From Planctomycetota bacterium (lineage in GTDB: Bacteria; Planctomycetota; MHYJ01; JACQXL01): a stretch of 64,000 nucleotides of DNA. Shown here in pieces: positions 51,740 through 60,816 of this stretch; the first letter of the stretch is position 1, and every line of letters starts with the position of its first letter. Under the pieces are notes generated by a model, which was not told the origin of the DNA, searched no databases, and saw only the letters and a list, made by a program, of their open reading frames with translations. The stretch is taken from NCBI GenBank assembly GCA_016235865.1, contig JACRIK010000003.1, positions 372,001 through 436,000 on the forward strand. Direction: 5' to 3'. The position numbers were made by a program, and so were the translations under genes.

Positions 51740-51844
51740 AGGTTACAGGATGTTACAGAAAGTTACATAAGGTTACAGAAAGTTGCATTCCCAAGCTGCA
51801 ACCTCTTGTAACCTCATGTAACCCTATTGTAACCTTTTGTAACT
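51740..51844. repeat. Large dyad repeat: five GTTACANNNN units facing five inverted units
   Basis: Left arm: GTTACAGGAT, GTTACAGAAA, GTTACATAAG, GTTACAGAAA, GTTGCATT. Centre CCCAAGC. Right arm: TGCAACCTCT, TGTAACCTCA, TGTAACCCTA, TTGTAACCTT, TTGTAACTCC. The 10-nt step is one helical turn. It fills the ffh-murA gap. Confidence 0.85.
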
Positions 51845-51851
51845 CCTTATC

Positions 51852-53144
51852 TTATTCCTCAGTTGTAGATTGAACCTTATCTGATACTCGTTGTATATTC
51901 GCCCCTAGGGCATTGAGTTTGGCCTCTATCTTTTCATAGCCACGGTCAATGTGATAGACGCGCTGGATTTCGGTTTCGCCGGTGGCGACCAGACCGGCTA
52001 AGACCATGGCAGCCGATGCCCGCAGGTCGGATGCCATGACCGGCGCGCCGGATAAGTGGCTTCTGCCTTGAATCACCGCATAAGAGCCCTCTTTGCGGAT
52101 GCCGGCGCCCATACGGTTTAGTTCGGCCACGTGCATAAACCGGTCCGGATATATCCGTTCGGTGACGACACTAATGCCGTCAGCCAGGGTGAGCATGACC
52201 ATGGTCTGGGCCTGCATATCGGTCGGGAATCCGGGATACGGCAATGTGGTAATGTCAATGGGTTTAAGGGTATTGACGCGCTTGACCCGGCATTCGGTGT
52301 TGGAGAGCCGTTCCACTGTGACGCCCATCTGGGCGTAATTGTCAATGACGGCGGCCAGGTGGTCCATCCGGCAGTTCTTGATGGTAATATTCTTTCCGAC
52401 CAGGGCGCCGGCCGCGATAAAGGTGCCGGTCTCAATCCGGTCCGGAATAACGGTGTGGGTGGCGCCTTTCAGGCGTTTAACACCCTCAATCTCCAGATGA
52501 TGCGTGCCGATGCCTTTTATCTTAGCGCCCATCTTGGTCAGGAACAAGGTCAGGTCCTGGACCTCTGGTTCGCAGGCGGCGTTTTCGATGACGGTCTTGC
52601 CCTTGGCTAAGACCGCGGCCATCAGGACATTGGCTGTACCGGTGACGGTCGAACCGAAGGTGCCGCCCAGATACATATTGCAACCCTTCAAGCCCCTGGT
52701 CCGGGCAATCAGGTAGCCGTGCTGGTAATCAATATCAGCGCCCAGGAGGCGCAGGCCCTTTTCGTGCAGGTCGATCGGCCGGACGCCGATGACACAGCCG
52801 CCGGGCAAAGAGACCTTGGCGTACCTGCGTTTGGCAATGAGCGGACCTAAGACACAGACCGAGGCACGCATGGTCTTGACCAATTCGTAACGGGCTTCGG
52901 AGTTCTTTTCGCTGACGACCAGGGTCTCGATATCGCCGTTGGGCTTACGTTCCACGCTGGCGCCCAAGGCGCGCAGTATCTGCATCAGGGTCTCGACATC
53001 GCGCAGCAGCGGCACGCCTTTGATGACGCATTTCTCGTCGCTCAGGAGTGTGGCGGCCAGGATGGGCAGGGCCGCGTTCTTGGAACCGCTGATATTGACC
53101 GTGCCCTGCAATAGGTTATTTCCCTTGATAATGAATTTATCCAT
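51852..53144 (-). CDS. murA: UDP-N-acetylglucosamine 1-carboxyvinyltransferase
   Basis: A 430-aa enzyme that transfers enolpyruvate to UDP-GlcNAc, the first committed step of peptidoglycan synthesis. It has [15 protein letters not shown] at the N-terminus, [39 protein letters not shown] with the active-site Cys near residue 116 (the fosfomycin target), and [18 protein letters not shown]. Length is normal. An AGGAGGC ribosome site precedes the ATG. The presence of MurA shows the cell makes peptidoglycan. Confidence 0.97.
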   Translation of the reverse strand: MDKFIIKGNNLLQGTVNISGSKNAALPILAATLLSDEKCVIKGVPLLRDVETLMQILRALGASVERKPNGDIETLVVSEKNSEARYELVKTMRASVCVLGPLIAKRRYAKVSLPGGCVIGVRPIDLHEKGLRLLGADIDYQHGYLIARTRGLKGCNMYLGGTFGSTVTGTANVLMAAVLAKGKTVIENAACEPEVQDLTLFLTKMGAKIKGIGTHHLEIEGVKRLKGATHTVIPDRIETGTFIAAGALVGKNITIKNCRMDHLAAVIDNYAQMGVTVERLSNTECRVKRVNTLKPIDITTLPYPGFPTDMQAQTMVMLTLADGISVVTERIYPDRFMHVAELNRMGAGIRKEGSYAVIQGRSHLSGAPVMASDLRASAAMVLAGLVATGETEIQRVYHIDRGYEKIEAKLNALGANIQRVSDKVQSTTEE

Positions 53145-53159
53145 AATGCCTCCTGACCC

Positions 53160-53229
53160 TACGAATTACGAATCCTCTAATTACGAATTCGTAATCCGCC
53201 CATTCGTTATTCGTAGTGGTTCGTAATTG
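53160..53229. repeat. Dyad repeat built from an ACGAATTACGAAT unit
   Basis: TACGAATTACGAATCC, AATTACGAATTCGTAAT, then CATTCGTTATTCGTAG and GGTTCGTAATTGG in inverted sense. It lies upstream of murA. Confidence 0.75.
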
Positions 53230-53239
53230 GCAGTGAATA

Positions 53240-56200
53240 TTATTTTTCTATCAGCTTTACCCCGTAAACCACGGGCTTAAGCATCTGGCGTGTAATATAG
53301 CGCAAATAAGGTCTTTTGGCAATGATTTTCGCTATTGGAGGCGAGAGGGTATAATATGTCCTGACAAAGGCCCGGCCGGCCGGATTGGTCATCAGGCGCC
53401 GGTCCCGGAAGGCGCGCAGGGTATTGACCTCCTGGGCCATAGGCGAGCCGTAGGCGGCGGTGGCGATGAAACAAAATGCCCAGTCCTTCTGGACTCCGAA
53501 GGCGCTGGAGCCGGAGGTTATATTTTCCTCTTCGGGCGGCAATTGGCCGATAACGCCGAATATCCCCCACTCGGTCGTCCAGCCACTGACGGTCTTGTTG
53601 TAATAGTCGATGCTCTGGTTCAACAGCGGCACCCATTTGTTATTAACCGCGTCATAACGGCACAGGGAAAGCGCGGCCTCCGATATAGTAGTGCTGTCGA
53701 CAATGCCGTTGCCGTCGGCGTCCGGATACCCGACTTTTATGCTGACCGGTTTCTTGATGTCGCTATCGACATCGGTTCTGATATCGCGGAAGACATTGAT
53801 GGTCGAAAACCCGGTTTCCGCCGGCGTAATAACCGAGGCCGGCGTGTCAATGGTCATCGAGATGGGGTCGCCATAAACCGTCAGGCCGTCCGCCGGTATG
53901 AAGACCGTGGTGTCGCCCTTGGTGGTGGAATTATTCTTTCCGGTTGCTATTCTTCTTTTCACCTGGGAAGTCACCGCCGATGAGCTTCCTTCATAGGTAT
54001 CCGCGGTTACCGGATTCCCCAATTCAGTGTAGCCGGCGGCGGCATTGCTCAGGAAGACCCGGGACTGGGTCCGGTCGGGCCCGGCATTCCAATCATCAAA
54101 GGTATTATTCGCCGAATTGAAGTTGGCCAGGGCGGCAATCTCATACCAGTTGCCGACCGCGCCCAGCAGGTTGAAATTGATGGTGGTTAAAAAGCATTCC
54201 TGCTTGATATCAGACGCGGAAAAAGTGGATTCTGATAATTGATAGGTTGCCCAGCCGTATGTAATCGGGGGATATATTACGGCTATTGATAACGGGTCGT
54301 CAGCCGGCGCGGTAAAAGTGTCCGAAATGACAGAGGTATACATATTACGATACCGGAAGTCAACCTGGCTAATCCGGCTGAAGCAAATCGGGACCGCTTT
54401 AATGGTGAGATACCGGCCGCCGACCTTTTCTCGCAAGCCATCTTTATCCACCTGGTATTGCCCGGCCTGGGTGATGATTATGCGCGGGGTAAGAGACGGC
54501 AATACCACAACGGTTCTGGTGGTCTCGCCTGAGACGCCGAGCAAGGCGAAGGCCGAGGTCTCGGTCACCCGCAGTTTAACGTTGTACATGCCCGGATACA
54601 GGAAGGTATGGTAAGTCTTGCTTAAAGTGGCATCCACGATATCAAAACTGTCGTCATTGTCAAAGTCCCATTCGTATCTGGCAATGATGCCGCCGGCGGC
54701 AATGGTGCCATATCCGGAAACGGTAATGGTGTCGCCGGCGGTGATGGTAATAGTATCGGCCGGCTCGTCGATTACGGCGGTCGGTGCCGGCGCTAACGGG
54801 TTCGTGCTCACCCAGATTTGCGTGCCCTGCTTCGCAGCCAGTCCAACCGTATTCTGAACCCAAACAACTGGATTGTAGTTACCAACCTTTGACTTGGTAT
54901 AAGTATAACTGGCCTGATTCACCTGGGAAACATAATCAATAGTATTATTACCGTCAAAATCCCAGAGATAGGCCGTGATGGTGCCGCTCCCGGGGCTGGC
55001 ATTGGCGGTCAATGTCACCACATACGGGACCTGTCCGGACGAGCCCGGGCTTCTCAGAATAGGATCAATCTGCGGCGAATTACCAGATGATGATAACGGG
55101 TTTATGGAAAAATCCCGGTATCCAACACTGCCGTCCAGGTAGGTTATCCGCACCCGGGCCGTATAATCGTCCGCGGCGGTATAACTGAATATCGTGTTGG
55201 CCGAAAAGATGCTCTGGAACTCCGGCTTGAAGGTGAAATTATCATAATCAAAATCCACTTCATACCGGACCACTGAGCCGGCCGCGCCGAATTGTCCGTT
55301 GAATACCACGTTCAGGGGCGCGGTTCCGCTGGTGGTTGAGACCGTAAAATCGCCGATGGTCTTGGTCTGGCCGGCCAGCGGCAGATTCTGGGCTAATATG
55401 GAAATCTGGGAATATTGGCCTTTTATGTCCATTGCAGTCAGGTTCAGCTTAAACGTCTGCCCGGCCGCGGCCGAGCCGGACATCTGGTAAACCACCAGCC
55501 AGGTCTGGCTGATACCGACCGTCAGAGTGACGGGTGAGGAAAGGGGCAGGACCAAGGTGCCATCGTCAGCCGGGTAGGTCCCGGGACCGCCCAGGACCGT
55601 TTCGCCGATATCATAGAAAGCGTTGGCGTTGCTGTCGCTGATGAGCCGGATTCCGCTGACAGCCAGATTATCAACGCCCGTGCCGGATGCCGTTAATGAA
55701 ATATTATTTATCAAGACCCCTTCATTGCCGCTGGGGACATAGACCCGGAACTGGAGCATTGACAATCCCGGGGTATCATTGAGTTCGGATGATGCGGCCG
55801 GGTTGGTGGCAACGTAATTCACCTGGACCACGGCGTTATTAATACAGGTGACACTGGCCCGGACCACGTCGCTGGCGGCCGGGGATATCATCGCGATATA
55901 AACATCCTTGACATTCCCGCCGGTAACGCCCAGGCCGGGCGAGATTTCCACCCGGATTTCCTGGATGGCCGAATAGGCGAGCGGAGTGCTCGGCCAGCCC
56001 GCGCCGGTTACATTAGCGGTAATATCAGTCCCGGTGACCGGGTCATCATAATAATTGACAACCCAACCCCCGGCTGAGGCCGTGCCGGTAATGGTAAACG
56101 GCTGGGTGATATTGCCGTCGTTTTCCAGCTTGATGTGATAACTCACTACCAGGGTATTATTGAGATTGGCGGACAAGGTCTGGCTCGCCGCCGTGGAGTT

Positions 56201-56830
56201 ATAAACGCCGTTGCCGGTATAAGAAACGGCTGAACCCTCCTTAATCTGGATATCCGGCTTATTTACCGGGGTGCAGGTGGTCTCAGCCCGAACCACGTCG
56301 GTAACCGGCGATGCTTCCTGGTCGGACATTATAATTTCTAGCGGGAACATCGTTCCGCCATCTACGGTTAGGCTGGGTGTTATTTCCACTCTTATGCGCT
56401 TGTCTCCGCTTCCGCCTAAACTTCCCGTAAACCATGACCCATCTATAATCGCGCTGGTGATTTCAGACCCTCCTGATGTCTGGCTATAATACGAAACCGT
56501 CCAATCAGAATTACCGGCCGAACCGCTGACAGAATAATTATACGGAGTACCCAAATAGCTGTCGTTTTGGAGCCGAATATAATAAATTACCGCGGTAAGA
56601 TTAGCGACACTGCTTGAAGTGACTTGAACCCCGCTCTGAGAATAATACGCATCGTTTCCGGTATAACCATAGTCCGGATTTCCCGTATCAGGCGCATTTT
56701 TTTCCTTTATTTGCGCATCCGGTTGGTGGTCACTGGGGGTATCGGCAGAGATAAAAGAATATTGATACCGGGCGAAAAATATACCAATGGTTAAAAAAAC
56801 AAACAGTAATTTCCTGATATTATACGCCAT
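53240..56830 (-). CDS. Large secreted PKD-domain protein with CFI-box C-terminus
   Basis: A 1196-aa protein with an N-terminal signal or anchor (LLFVFLTIGIFFARYQYSF). Two copies of a domain of about 150 aa follow (SYTGNGVYNSTAASQ / GYTGNDAYYSQSGVQ starts; IRVEISPGL ends), then a domain of about 180 aa with SDSNANAFYDIGETVLGG. Three PKD domains come next (YEVDFDYDNF, YLWDFDGNNTIDY, YEWDFDNDDSFDI), a further beta region, and a C-terminal CFIATAAYGSPMAQEVNTLR ... GRAFVRTYYTLSPPIAKIIA segment. That last part is the CFI-box-CTERM domain, thought to be a sorting or processing signal. Likely exported and attached to the surface. Upstream ribosome site weak. Confidence 0.85.
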   Translation of the reverse strand: MAYNIRKLLFVFLTIGIFFARYQYSFISADTPSDHQPDAQIKEKNAPDTGNPDYGYTGNDAYYSQSGVQVTSSSVANLTAVIYYIRLQNDSYLGTPYNYSVSGSAGNSDWTVSYYSQTSGGSEITSAIIDGSWFTGSLGGSGDKRIRVEITPSLTVDGGTMFPLEIIMSDQEASPVTDVVRAETTCTPVNKPDIQIKEGSAVSYTGNGVYNSTAASQTLSANLNNTLVVSYHIKLENDGNITQPFTITGTASAGGWVVNYYDDPVTGTDITANVTGAGWPSTPLAYSAIQEIRVEISPGLGVTGGNVKDVYIAMISPAASDVVRASVTCINNAVVQVNYVATNPAASSELNDTPGLSMLQFRVYVPSGNEGVLINNISLTASGTGVDNLAVSGIRLISDSNANAFYDIGETVLGGPGTYPADDGTLVLPLSSPVTLTVGISQTWLVVYQMSGSAAAGQTFKLNLTAMDIKGQYSQISILAQNLPLAGQTKTIGDFTVSTTSGTAPLNVVFNGQFGAAGSVVRYEVDFDYDNFTFKPEFQSIFSANTIFSYTAADDYTARVRITYLDGSVGYRDFSINPLSSSGNSPQIDPILRSPGSSGQVPYVVTLTANASPGSGTITAYLWDFDGNNTIDYVSQVNQASYTYTKSKVGNYNPVVWVQNTVGLAAKQGTQIWVSTNPLAPAPTAVIDEPADTITITAGDTITVSGYGTIAAGGIIARYEWDFDNDDSFDIVDATLSKTYHTFLYPGMYNVKLRVTETSAFALLGVSGETTRTVVVLPSLTPRIIITQAGQYQVDKDGLREKVGGRYLTIKAVPICFSRISQVDFRYRNMYTSVISDTFTAPADDPLSIAVIYPPITYGWATYQLSESTFSASDIKQECFLTTINFNLLGAVGNWYEIAALANFNSANNTFDDWNAGPDRTQSRVFLSNAAAGYTELGNPVTADTYEGSSSAVTSQVKRRIATGKNNSTTKGDTTVFIPADGLTVYGDPISMTIDTPASVITPAETGFSTINVFRDIRTDVDSDIKKPVSIKVGYPDADGNGIVDSTTISEAALSLCRYDAVNNKWVPLLNQSIDYYNKTVSGWTTEWGIFGVIGQLPPEEENITSGSSAFGVQKDWAFCFIATAAYGSPMAQEVNTLRAFRDRRLMTNPAGRAFVRTYYTLSPPIAKIIAKRPYLRYITRQMLKPVVYGVKLIEK

Positions 56831-56887
56831 ATCCTATTATCGGATTTTTCCAGTTTATAAATAATCACTTTCAAGGGTAACCTGACG

Positions 56888-56932
56888 AGAAAAAGGGGAA
56901 TTCTTATGCCGATGCATAGTAAGAATTCCCCT
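56888..56932 (-). terminator. Rho-independent terminator of the HU gene
   Basis: Inverted arms AGGGGAATTCTTA (56894-56906) and TAAGAATTCCCCT (56920-56932). On the minus strand the stem is followed by TTTTTCTCG. Confidence 0.9.
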
Positions 56933-56954
56933 CTCTGTGTCGAAACTCAGAAAC

Positions 56955-57224
56955 CTACAGTGCTTTTTTCAGGTCATGGCTGGGTTTGAATCCCACCGTC
57001 TTTGACGCCTTAATAGTTATCGTGGCGCCGGTCTGGGGATTACGGCCTTTGCGGGCCGCCCGGTTCTTCACCCTGAATGAACCGAAACCAACTAACTGAA
57101 CTCCTTTGTCCTTCTTCAGCCCGGTCTGGACGCAATCCAGACAGCAGCTCAGCCATCTTTCGGCTGACGCCTTGGTATCCTTTTGGCATTTTGCCATTGC
57201 TTCTACCAGTTCTTGCTTATTCAC
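56955..57224 (-). CDS. hup: HU-family DNA-binding protein
   Basis: An 89-aa histone-like protein. NKQELVEAMAKCQKDTKASAERW forms the N-terminal helices, VQLVGFGSFRVKNRAARKGRNPQTGATITIKASKTVGFKPSHDLKKAL the DNA-binding arm with the family's GFGSF and R-NPQTG-I-I motifs. It compacts and bends DNA. Of two in-frame GTG codons (57233 and 57224), the second is chosen because the strong ribosome site AGAGGGGGTGAT overlaps the first and is correctly spaced from the second. It has its own promoter and terminator. Confidence 0.95.
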   Translation of the reverse strand: MNKQELVEAMAKCQKDTKASAERWLSCCLDCVQTGLKKDKGVQLVGFGSFRVKNRAARKGRNPQTGATITIKASKTVGFKPSHDLKKAL

Positions 57225-57253
57225 TAAAATCACCCCCTCTCATTTATACGGTA

Positions 57254-57281
57254 AATATAACATTAAAATCAACCTTGTCAA
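57254..57281 (-). promoter_or_regulatory. Promoter of the HU gene
   Basis: Minus strand: TTGACA (57281-57276), 16-nt spacer, TATATT (57259-57254). The leader is short, with the ribosome site. Confidence 0.7.
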
Positions 57282-57420
57282 GCAGAATCTGATATTTTTA
57301 TGTGATTTACCGCCGGATAAGCCAGGATTTATCGCTTCTCCAGGCCGGCTGGTTTTATCCCAATACTTATGCGGTTTTCGGGCGGCAGTAAACCAGCGTA
57401 AAGCAAGGGTTGTACGGTTT

Positions 57421-58107
57421 TTAGTGCTTCGGCTGGCGCAGTCGTTTCTGCACCGCCTGGCTGGTCAATTCCCTTATGGCGTCCGAGGCAATCCATCGGG
57501 CTGCCCCGGAATCTGTCTTTTGTATCTCCTTTGCGGTTGCTACGGCCTGTTTATTCAGATAAAGACTGCGTTTGCCGATCTGCCTCAAGGCCCAGCTAAC
57601 TGCCTTCCTGACAAAATTACGGTTATCAGACAATTCCTGCTTTATTATAGGCAGGAATTTAGTGAACTCTTTATCTTTTGCATCTTTGCGATGCCAGGCC
57701 AGACAGGCCATCAGAGCAAATCCAGCCCGCTTGACAAACTCCTCTTTTCGCTCGCTCCAGGCAACCGCTTTTTTGGGCGCAATCTCCAGCCGGTCAAACA
57801 GGTTCATGCAGGACCCGTCGCAGACATCCCAGGAATCAAAATCCCGAGCCCATTTATCCATCTGTTTTTCGGTTACCTTTTCGGATTCATCAACCAGGCC
57901 GGCCAGGATGCGCGCCTCGTGGATGCCAGAAGCCCAAAGTTGCCGGGCCAAAGAATGGTTTTTACCGGTCTGTTTGGCCAGCGCCCGCAACCGGGGCATG
58001 AAAACGCCCAGGGTCTTGTGCGGATTGATTCCAAACCGGGCCATGCTGGCTACATTTTTGGGATTGGCTAATGACTTGAGTTTATTGATGATTTCGAAGT
58101 ACTCCAT
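57421..58107 (-). CDS. DNA alkylation repair protein (AlkD-like glycosylase)
   Basis: A 228-aa all-helical HEAT-like protein. Family marks are ARFGINPHKTLGVFMPRLRALAKQTG, SGIHEARILAGLVDE, and DFDSWDVCDGSCMNLF, which carries the conserved Trp and Asp of the AlkD active site, then WSERKEEFVKRAGFALMACLAWH and DNRNFVRKAVSWALRQIGKR. AlkD-type enzymes remove bulky or cationic alkyl bases such as 3-methyladenine without base flipping. It lies one base downstream of the CrtI-like gene, so it is probably in the same transcript, although the functions look unrelated. Confidence 0.9.
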   Translation of the reverse strand: MEYFEIINKLKSLANPKNVASMARFGINPHKTLGVFMPRLRALAKQTGKNHSLARQLWASGIHEARILAGLVDESEKVTEKQMDKWARDFDSWDVCDGSCMNLFDRLEIAPKKAVAWSERKEEFVKRAGFALMACLAWHRKDAKDKEFTKFLPIIKQELSDNRNFVRKAVSWALRQIGKRSLYLNKQAVATAKEIQKTDSGAARWIASDAIRELTSQAVQKRLRQPKH

Positions 58108-58108
58108 T

Positions 58109-59719
58109 TTACCCTTTATGCGACACGAATTCCTTTTTGTCCTTATAGCAGAGTATTTGCACCGCGTGTTTGCCCGAATACAGGCAGGGCGGAACCCCGC
58201 CGCCAGCCATGACCCATTGACCTATCATATAAAAACCACCCAACCCGGGCAGGGTCATTTTCAGCGGGGTTTTAAATGTCTCCGGCGTAGGCAGCCAGCC
58301 CTCAAATGCGCCCTTGTAATTGTGCGTATAACGCCACATGGTATAGGGCGTGGCCACGTCGGTTACTTCAATCCGGGATGAAATGCCCGGATAATACGCT
58401 TCTAATCGCTCCAGGATTTCTCCGGCCACCCGCTGTTTCTCCGAATCATATTGCAGGCGATTATTAACCCGAAGGTCATGCCAGTAATCCCAGTCCGTCT
58501 CAGCCATTACCTGGACCACCGTCTTACCCGGCGGCGCAAAGTGGGGGCTATGATTAAAAATCCGGAGCGACAAACCAGCTATATCCTGATTTCCTATTTT
58601 GACCTGTTTATTAAGCGTGATAATGCTAATGCTCGGCTCCCCCTTGAATTCTCTGGTCACGCCGAAATTAATTATCATAATCGGATTAAACAGTTTCCAG
58701 CGCCCCCCGGTGTGCCACCGTCTCTGCGGCATGTTCGGTCCGCTCCAGTGGGTGCTCCCAGTCTCTGCGGAGTTCGCGACCAGTGGCGCCATGGCGCCAC
58801 TGGACTGATACATATCAAGAATTTGGTTGTTGACGTATTTGCCATCTAACATCTGAAAGATAGTGCTGTAGCCGTCGGCGGCCGATATTACCGTGTCAGC
58901 CGTGAATTGCCGACCGTTTTCCAGTTGCACACCAATAGCCCGATTATCCTCGACTATAATCCTGGTAACCGTGGAACTGTAGTCAATCTGGCCGCCTAAC
59001 CCGCGGTAGCGATTATCCAGAGACATGGCGAAATGCAGTGACCCCTCTTCCAGAACGCCCATCTGCCCGTCCGCCAGCGTGGCCAGCAGCATGGTAATAA
59101 AAAATACCGGCACATCGGGCAGGAAGAGATTTTCTATGATACGCCTAAGCAGCGGGTCTTTTATATCCCCGGCAAAATCCCTGACCGAACACCCATATTT
59201 CCCATCCATATATTTCAACAGGCGTCTCATTTTCCATATCTGGCCGATTTTATCCAGCCACCCGGTTAATTCAGCGGGCTGGCTTAACCCAATACCCATT
59301 ATATCCAGCCCCTGCATGGCCCGGGCCGCTGAAATCAGGCTGTCAATCAGGCCGGAATCCTGTGGTGAAAGCGCCTTGAGGTCGCTGGCAAACTTATCCA
59401 GATCGCGGGTGATTTCTATGCGTTTGCCGGTGGGCTCATCCAGAAACCGCAGGTAGGCATCCTTCTGCTGGATATGATTGGCCGTCAGGATACCTAATTC
59501 AGTGTATAACTGATGGGTGGCCCTGGGCGGTTTATAATCCATTAGGTAGTGGATGCCGCCGTCAATAAGGAAACCGTTACGTTTCCAGCCGGCTACCACG
59601 CCGCCGGGCTTGGAATGGTGCTCCAAAATCCGCGTCTTATAGCCGTTCATCCGAGCATAACAACCAGCCGACAGCCCGGCTAATCCGGCGCCTATGATAA
59701 TAACTGATTTTTCCTGCAT
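58109..59719 (-). CDS. FAD-dependent CrtI/CrtISO-like oxidoreductase
   Basis: A 536-aa flavoprotein of the phytoene desaturase / carotenoid isomerase group. The FAD dinucleotide-binding motif GAGLAGLSAGCYARMNGYKTRILEHHSKPGG is at residues 11-40, IDGGIHYLMDY follows, and the C-terminal GGFYMIGQWVMAGGGVPPCLYSGK closes the FAD site. Substrate could be a carotenoid, another isoprenoid or an unrelated lipid; no other carotenoid gene is present. A perfect 24-bp palindrome (58780-58803) plus a GTCTCTGCGGAGTTCG repeat are translated in frame here (QSSGAMAPL, AETGS), apparently inserted in a loop. It lies eight nt after queA and may belong to the same operon as queA and the HEAT-VWA gene. Confidence 0.86.
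   Translation of the reverse strand: MQEKSVIIIGAGLAGLSAGCYARMNGYKTRILEHHSKPGGVVAGWKRNGFLIDGGIHYLMDYKPPRATHQLYTELGILTANHIQQKDAYLRFLDEPTGKRIEITRDLDKFASDLKALSPQDSGLIDSLISAARAMQGLDIMGIGLSQPAELTGWLDKIGQIWKMRRLLKYMDGKYGCSVRDFAGDIKDPLLRRIIENLFLPDVPVFFITMLLATLADGQMGVLEEGSLHFAMSLDNRYRGLGGQIDYSSTVTRIIVEDNRAIGVQLENGRQFTADTVISAADGYSTIFQMLDGKYVNNQILDMYQSSGAMAPLVANSAETGSTHWSGPNMPQRRWHTGGRWKLFNPIMIINFGVTREFKGEPSISIITLNKQVKIGNQDIAGLSLRIFNHSPHFAPPGKTVVQVMAETDWDYWHDLRVNNRLQYDSEKQRVAGEILERLEAYYPGISSRIEVTDVATPYTMWRYTHNYKGAFEGWLPTPETFKTPLKMTLPGLGGFYMIGQWVMAGGGVPPCLYSGKHAVQILCYKDKKEFVSHKG
58735..58803. repeat. Palindromic repeat cluster inside the CrtI-like gene
   Basis: A perfect palindrome of 24 bp (58780-58803) with core GGCGCCATGGCGCC, next to GTCTCTGCGGAGTTCG, which recurs at 21599-21614. 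The core also resembles GGCGCCATGGCGC at 18690. The reading frame is kept. Confidence 0.75.
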
Positions 59720-59727
59720 ACACCGAC

Positions 59728-60816
59728 CTATATTATCATCATTGCATCGCCATAACTATAAAAACGATACTTTTTGCTTATGGCTTCCTGATAGGTATCT
59801 ACAATCTTCTTGCGTCCCGCAAAGGCAGCCACCAGCGCCAGAGGCGTGCCGTGCGGCAGGTGGAAATTGGTAATCAGTGATTGCACGATATTGAATTGAT
59901 AGGGTGGATGGATGAATAGGTCGGTCCAGCCGCGTATTAATGACGCCCGCATGACCCGTTGTTTTTCCAGCCAGGGATGAACCATCAGCATTCTTATCTG
60001 CCCGGCGATGGTTTCCAGCACCCGACAAGCGGTGGTGCCGACCGCAATAACCCGTTTCTTGTCACGATACGCCTCTAAAAGGGCCCGGGCCGTCTCGGGA
60101 CTGACCTCAAAATATTCCTGTTCCATCCGATGGTCTTCTATATTATCCGCCTTGATGGGCTTAAAGGTGCCGATGCCGACGTGCAGGGTAACAGAGACAA
60201 TCCTGACGCCCTTTTTAATCAGCCGGTTAATCAGCGGCCTGGTGAAGTGCAGGCCGGCAGTGGGCGCGGCAATAGAACCGTCCCTATCCGCATACACAGT
60301 TTGATAACAGTCCTTGTCTGATTTTATTTGCCCATCCCCGGTCTTTGGCCTTTTTATATAAGGCGGCAGGGGCATTTTGCCCAGGGTCTGCAGGTCTTTG
60401 ATATTTATGGCTGGCGTAATCCTGATCTGCCAGCCGTCTGCCAGCCGCTTTAGCAGGGTGATATTTATAGCATCCTTGCTGACCAAAGACAGGATCTCGT
60501 TTTCCCTGAGCCGGCGGTTGAAGTTTATCAGGGCGGTCCAGATACCCTCGTCTTTTTCATCCTGCTTGATAAGCAGAATATCCGCCACGCCGCCCGAGGC
60601 GCGCCGGGCAATCAGCCGGCAGGGAATGACCCGGGTATTATTCAGCACCAGGACATCGCCCTTATTAAGATAATCAACGATGTTGTTGAATCTGCGGTGC
60701 TTTATCTTGCCGGTGTTGCGGTCCAAGACCAGCAGGCGTGAGTGGTCCCTTGGTTTAGCCGGCTTCTGGGCAATCAGTTCTTTGGGCAATTTATATTCTA
60801 GCTCGCGAAGCTTCAT
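59728..60816 (-). CDS. queA: S-adenosylmethionine:tRNA ribosyltransferase-isomerase
   Basis: A 362-aa enzyme that builds epoxyqueuosine on tRNA from preQ1 using the ribosyl part of SAM. It has the N-terminal ELEYKLPKELIAQKPAKPRDHSRLLVLDR, NKGDVLVLNNTRVIPCRL, DGSIAAPTAGLHFTRPLINRLIKKGVRIVSVTLHVGIGTFKPI, and WTDLFIHPPYQFNIVQSLITNFHLPHGTPLALVAAFAG. Length is slightly above the usual 340-350. Its ATG overlaps the stop of the HEAT-VWA gene (ATGA), so translation is coupled. Confidence 0.96.
   Translation of the reverse strand: MKLRELEYKLPKELIAQKPAKPRDHSRLLVLDRNTGKIKHRRFNNIVDYLNKGDVLVLNNTRVIPCRLIARRASGGVADILLIKQDEKDEGIWTALINFNRRLRENEILSLVSKDAINITLLKRLADGWQIRITPAINIKDLQTLGKMPLPPYIKRPKTGDGQIKSDKDCYQTVYADRDGSIAAPTAGLHFTRPLINRLIKKGVRIVSVTLHVGIGTFKPIKADNIEDHRMEQEYFEVSPETARALLEAYRDKKRVIAVGTTACRVLETIAGQIRMLMVHPWLEKQRVMRASLIRGWTDLFIHPPYQFNIVQSLITNFHLPHGTPLALVAAFAGRKKIVDTYQEAISKKYRFYSYGDAMMII

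Noticed and set aside
57106-58071. 321-codon open frame opposite the AlkD-like gene
   Set aside because: It crosses the HU gene and the AlkD-like gene in antisense; both real genes have clear family motifs.
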